Origin: an uncultured Bacilli bacterium
GTDB lineage: Bacteria > Bacillota_I > Bacilli_A > RF39 > UBA660
Assembly (NCBI GenBank): GCA_947591565.1
Contig: CANQDH010000062.1
Span: 1 to 5,854 of the forward strand
DNA: 5,854 bases
Reading direction: 5' to 3'
This document shows positions 5,282-5,854 of the stretch, in pieces (positions within the stretch are counted from its first letter, which is position 1; each line of letters starts with the position of its first letter). The notes under the pieces were generated by a model. The model had not been told where the DNA came from. It did not search any database and saw only the letters and a list, made by a program, of their open reading frames with translations. The translations under genes were made by a program, and so were the position numbers.

Positions 5282-5854
5282 CTAACCTCCTAAAAATTTA
5301 ATTAAAATACTATTTTCAACATATAAATATTTTTTATTTATATATATATTTTGCTTATTTTCTTTTAAATAAGCTTGGTGTAATAAATCTTTGATATCAA
5401 ATGTTTCCTCTATCATTTTACCATATTTTTTCAAAAAATGTTCTTTATTTACACCTTTTAATTTACGTAATCCTAAAATCATTTCATTAGACATTTGTTC
5501 TTGCTTTGATACTTTTTCTTTAAGCCATACATATTTACCAGATATATATTTTTTTAAACTTCTCGTATTTGTGCACCTTATATTATCTAAATAAGAAGTT
5601 GCTCCTAAACCAAAACCATAGTAAAAGTTATTATTCCAGTAATTTAAATTATGTTTAGATTTAAAATTTTTTTTAGCAAAATTACTTATTTCATAATGTT
5701 CAAAACCGTTTTTTTCTAATTTTTGACATATTAATTTATACATATCATATTCTAAATCTTCAGATATAGGTTTGGCGCCATTAATCGTAAGAAGTGTATG
5801 AGGCTCCATGATAAGAGAATACGCTGATATATGATTAATATTTAATTTTAAAAA
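5282..5854 (-). CDS. hemW: HemW, radical-SAM heme chaperone, C-terminal part (cut by right window edge)
   Basis: The last 190 residues of a HemW-type protein; the frame stays open to the right edge, so start and promoter are outside. The visible part begins FLKLNINHISAYSLIMEPHT, matching the HemW strand HISAYSLTIEPGT. It continues with HYEISNFAKKNF, HNLNYWNNNFYYGFGLGATSY and a HemN_C-like domain (MILGLRKLKGVNKEHFLKKYG). An internal ATG at 5809-5807 is simply the Met of the LIMEPHT motif and not the start. The catalytic CxxxCxxC motif lies beyond the edge. HemW was long annotated as oxygen-independent coproporphyrinogen oxidase but acts as a heme chaperone; the N-terminal cysteines and the rest of the gene would be needed to tell it from HemN. 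It ends ...LGG-TAG, and those last codons carry the ribosome binding site of the HD gene. Confidence 0.92.
   Translation of the reverse strand, partial: FLKLNINHISAYSLIMEPHTLLTINGAKPISEDLEYDMYKLICQKLEKNGFEHYEISNFAKKNFKSKHNLNYWNNNFYYGFGLGATSYLDNIRCTNTRSLKKYISGKYVWLKEKVSKQEQMSNEMILGLRKLKGVNKEHFLKKYGKMIEETFDIKDLLHQAYLKENKQNIYINKKYLYVENSILIKFLGG
5286..5291 (-). promoter_or_regulatory. Ribosome binding site of the HD gene, embedded in the end of hemW
   Basis: AGGAGG is made by the final Leu-Gly-Gly codons of hemW (TTA GGA GGT), just before its TAG stop. The HD gene's ATG follows 8 bases later. A nearer ATG at 5281-5279 (4 bases after the site) is in another frame and closes after three codons. 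The layout implies one mRNA and probable translational coupling. Confidence 0.75.

Noticed and set aside
5391..5594. Plus-strand open frame of 67 codons inside hemW
   Set aside because: It lies wholly opposite a clearly conserved part of hemW, has no ribosome binding site that I can see, and its translation resembles no family I know. It is a shadow frame.
5807..5809. ATG as the start of a complete 175-residue hemW-like gene
   Set aside because: The frame stays open upstream to the window edge and encodes the conserved HISAYSL strand just before this Met, so the gene is simply cut by the window.
1..5854. CRISPR arrays, tRNA or rRNA genes, insertion sequences, phage or defence genes
   Set aside because: I saw no spaced direct repeats, tRNA-like folds, transposase motifs or terminal repeats; nearly all bases are taken up by the six genes and their short control regions.

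Overview
This is an A+T-rich window (about 30% G+C or lower by eye) from what looks like a low-GC Bacillota genome, probably class Bacilli or one of its relatives close to the mollicutes. The reasons are strong AGGAGG/AGGTGA ribosome binding sites, sigma-A-type TTGACA/TATAAT promoters, a polymerase of the Bacillus subtilis DnaE type, and a short ribosomal protein L28. The standard bacterial code fits: all seven Trp codons I can see are TGG, and no gene is interrupted by an in-frame TGA. I cannot name a species.

Layout, left to right. (1) 1-59, minus: the first 19 codons of a small type IV prepilin-like protein, cut by the window edge, with its own near-consensus promoter (80-108). (2) 116-1462, minus: a multi-pass membrane protein of the O-antigen ligase/Wzy polymerase superfamily. 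(3) 1468-4377, minus: dnaE, the polymerase III alpha subunit of the B. subtilis DnaE type. Its last codons form the ribosome binding site of the Wzy-like gene. (4) 4378-4496: a compact divergent promoter region. (5) 4497-4673, plus: rpmB (L28). (6) 4672-4705: a hairpin between convergent genes that probably terminates transcription in both directions. (7) 4696-5277, minus: an HD-domain phosphohydrolase. (8) 5282-5854, minus: the C-terminal part of hemW, running off the right edge and coupled to the HD gene.

Transcription units inferred from spacing and signals: hemW-HD leftward, ending at the shared hairpin; rpmB rightward and alone, ending at the same hairpin; dnaE-wzy leftward from a promoter facing that of rpmB; and the prepilin-like gene from its own promoter, possibly also by read-through from wzy. 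There is no gene-free stretch longer than about 125 bases.

Most of the window is housekeeping (replication, translation, a radical-SAM heme chaperone). The less ordinary part is the left end. There a Wzy/ligase-superfamily membrane protein lies directly upstream of a prepilin-like protein lacking the usual Glu at mature position 5. Some members of that superfamily (PglL/PilO-type) transfer glycans to type IV pilins, so a linked function is possible, but adjacency is the only evidence here. DnaE has lost the metal ligands of its PHP domain that can be aligned. Nothing in the window clearly amounts to a new defence or mobile system.
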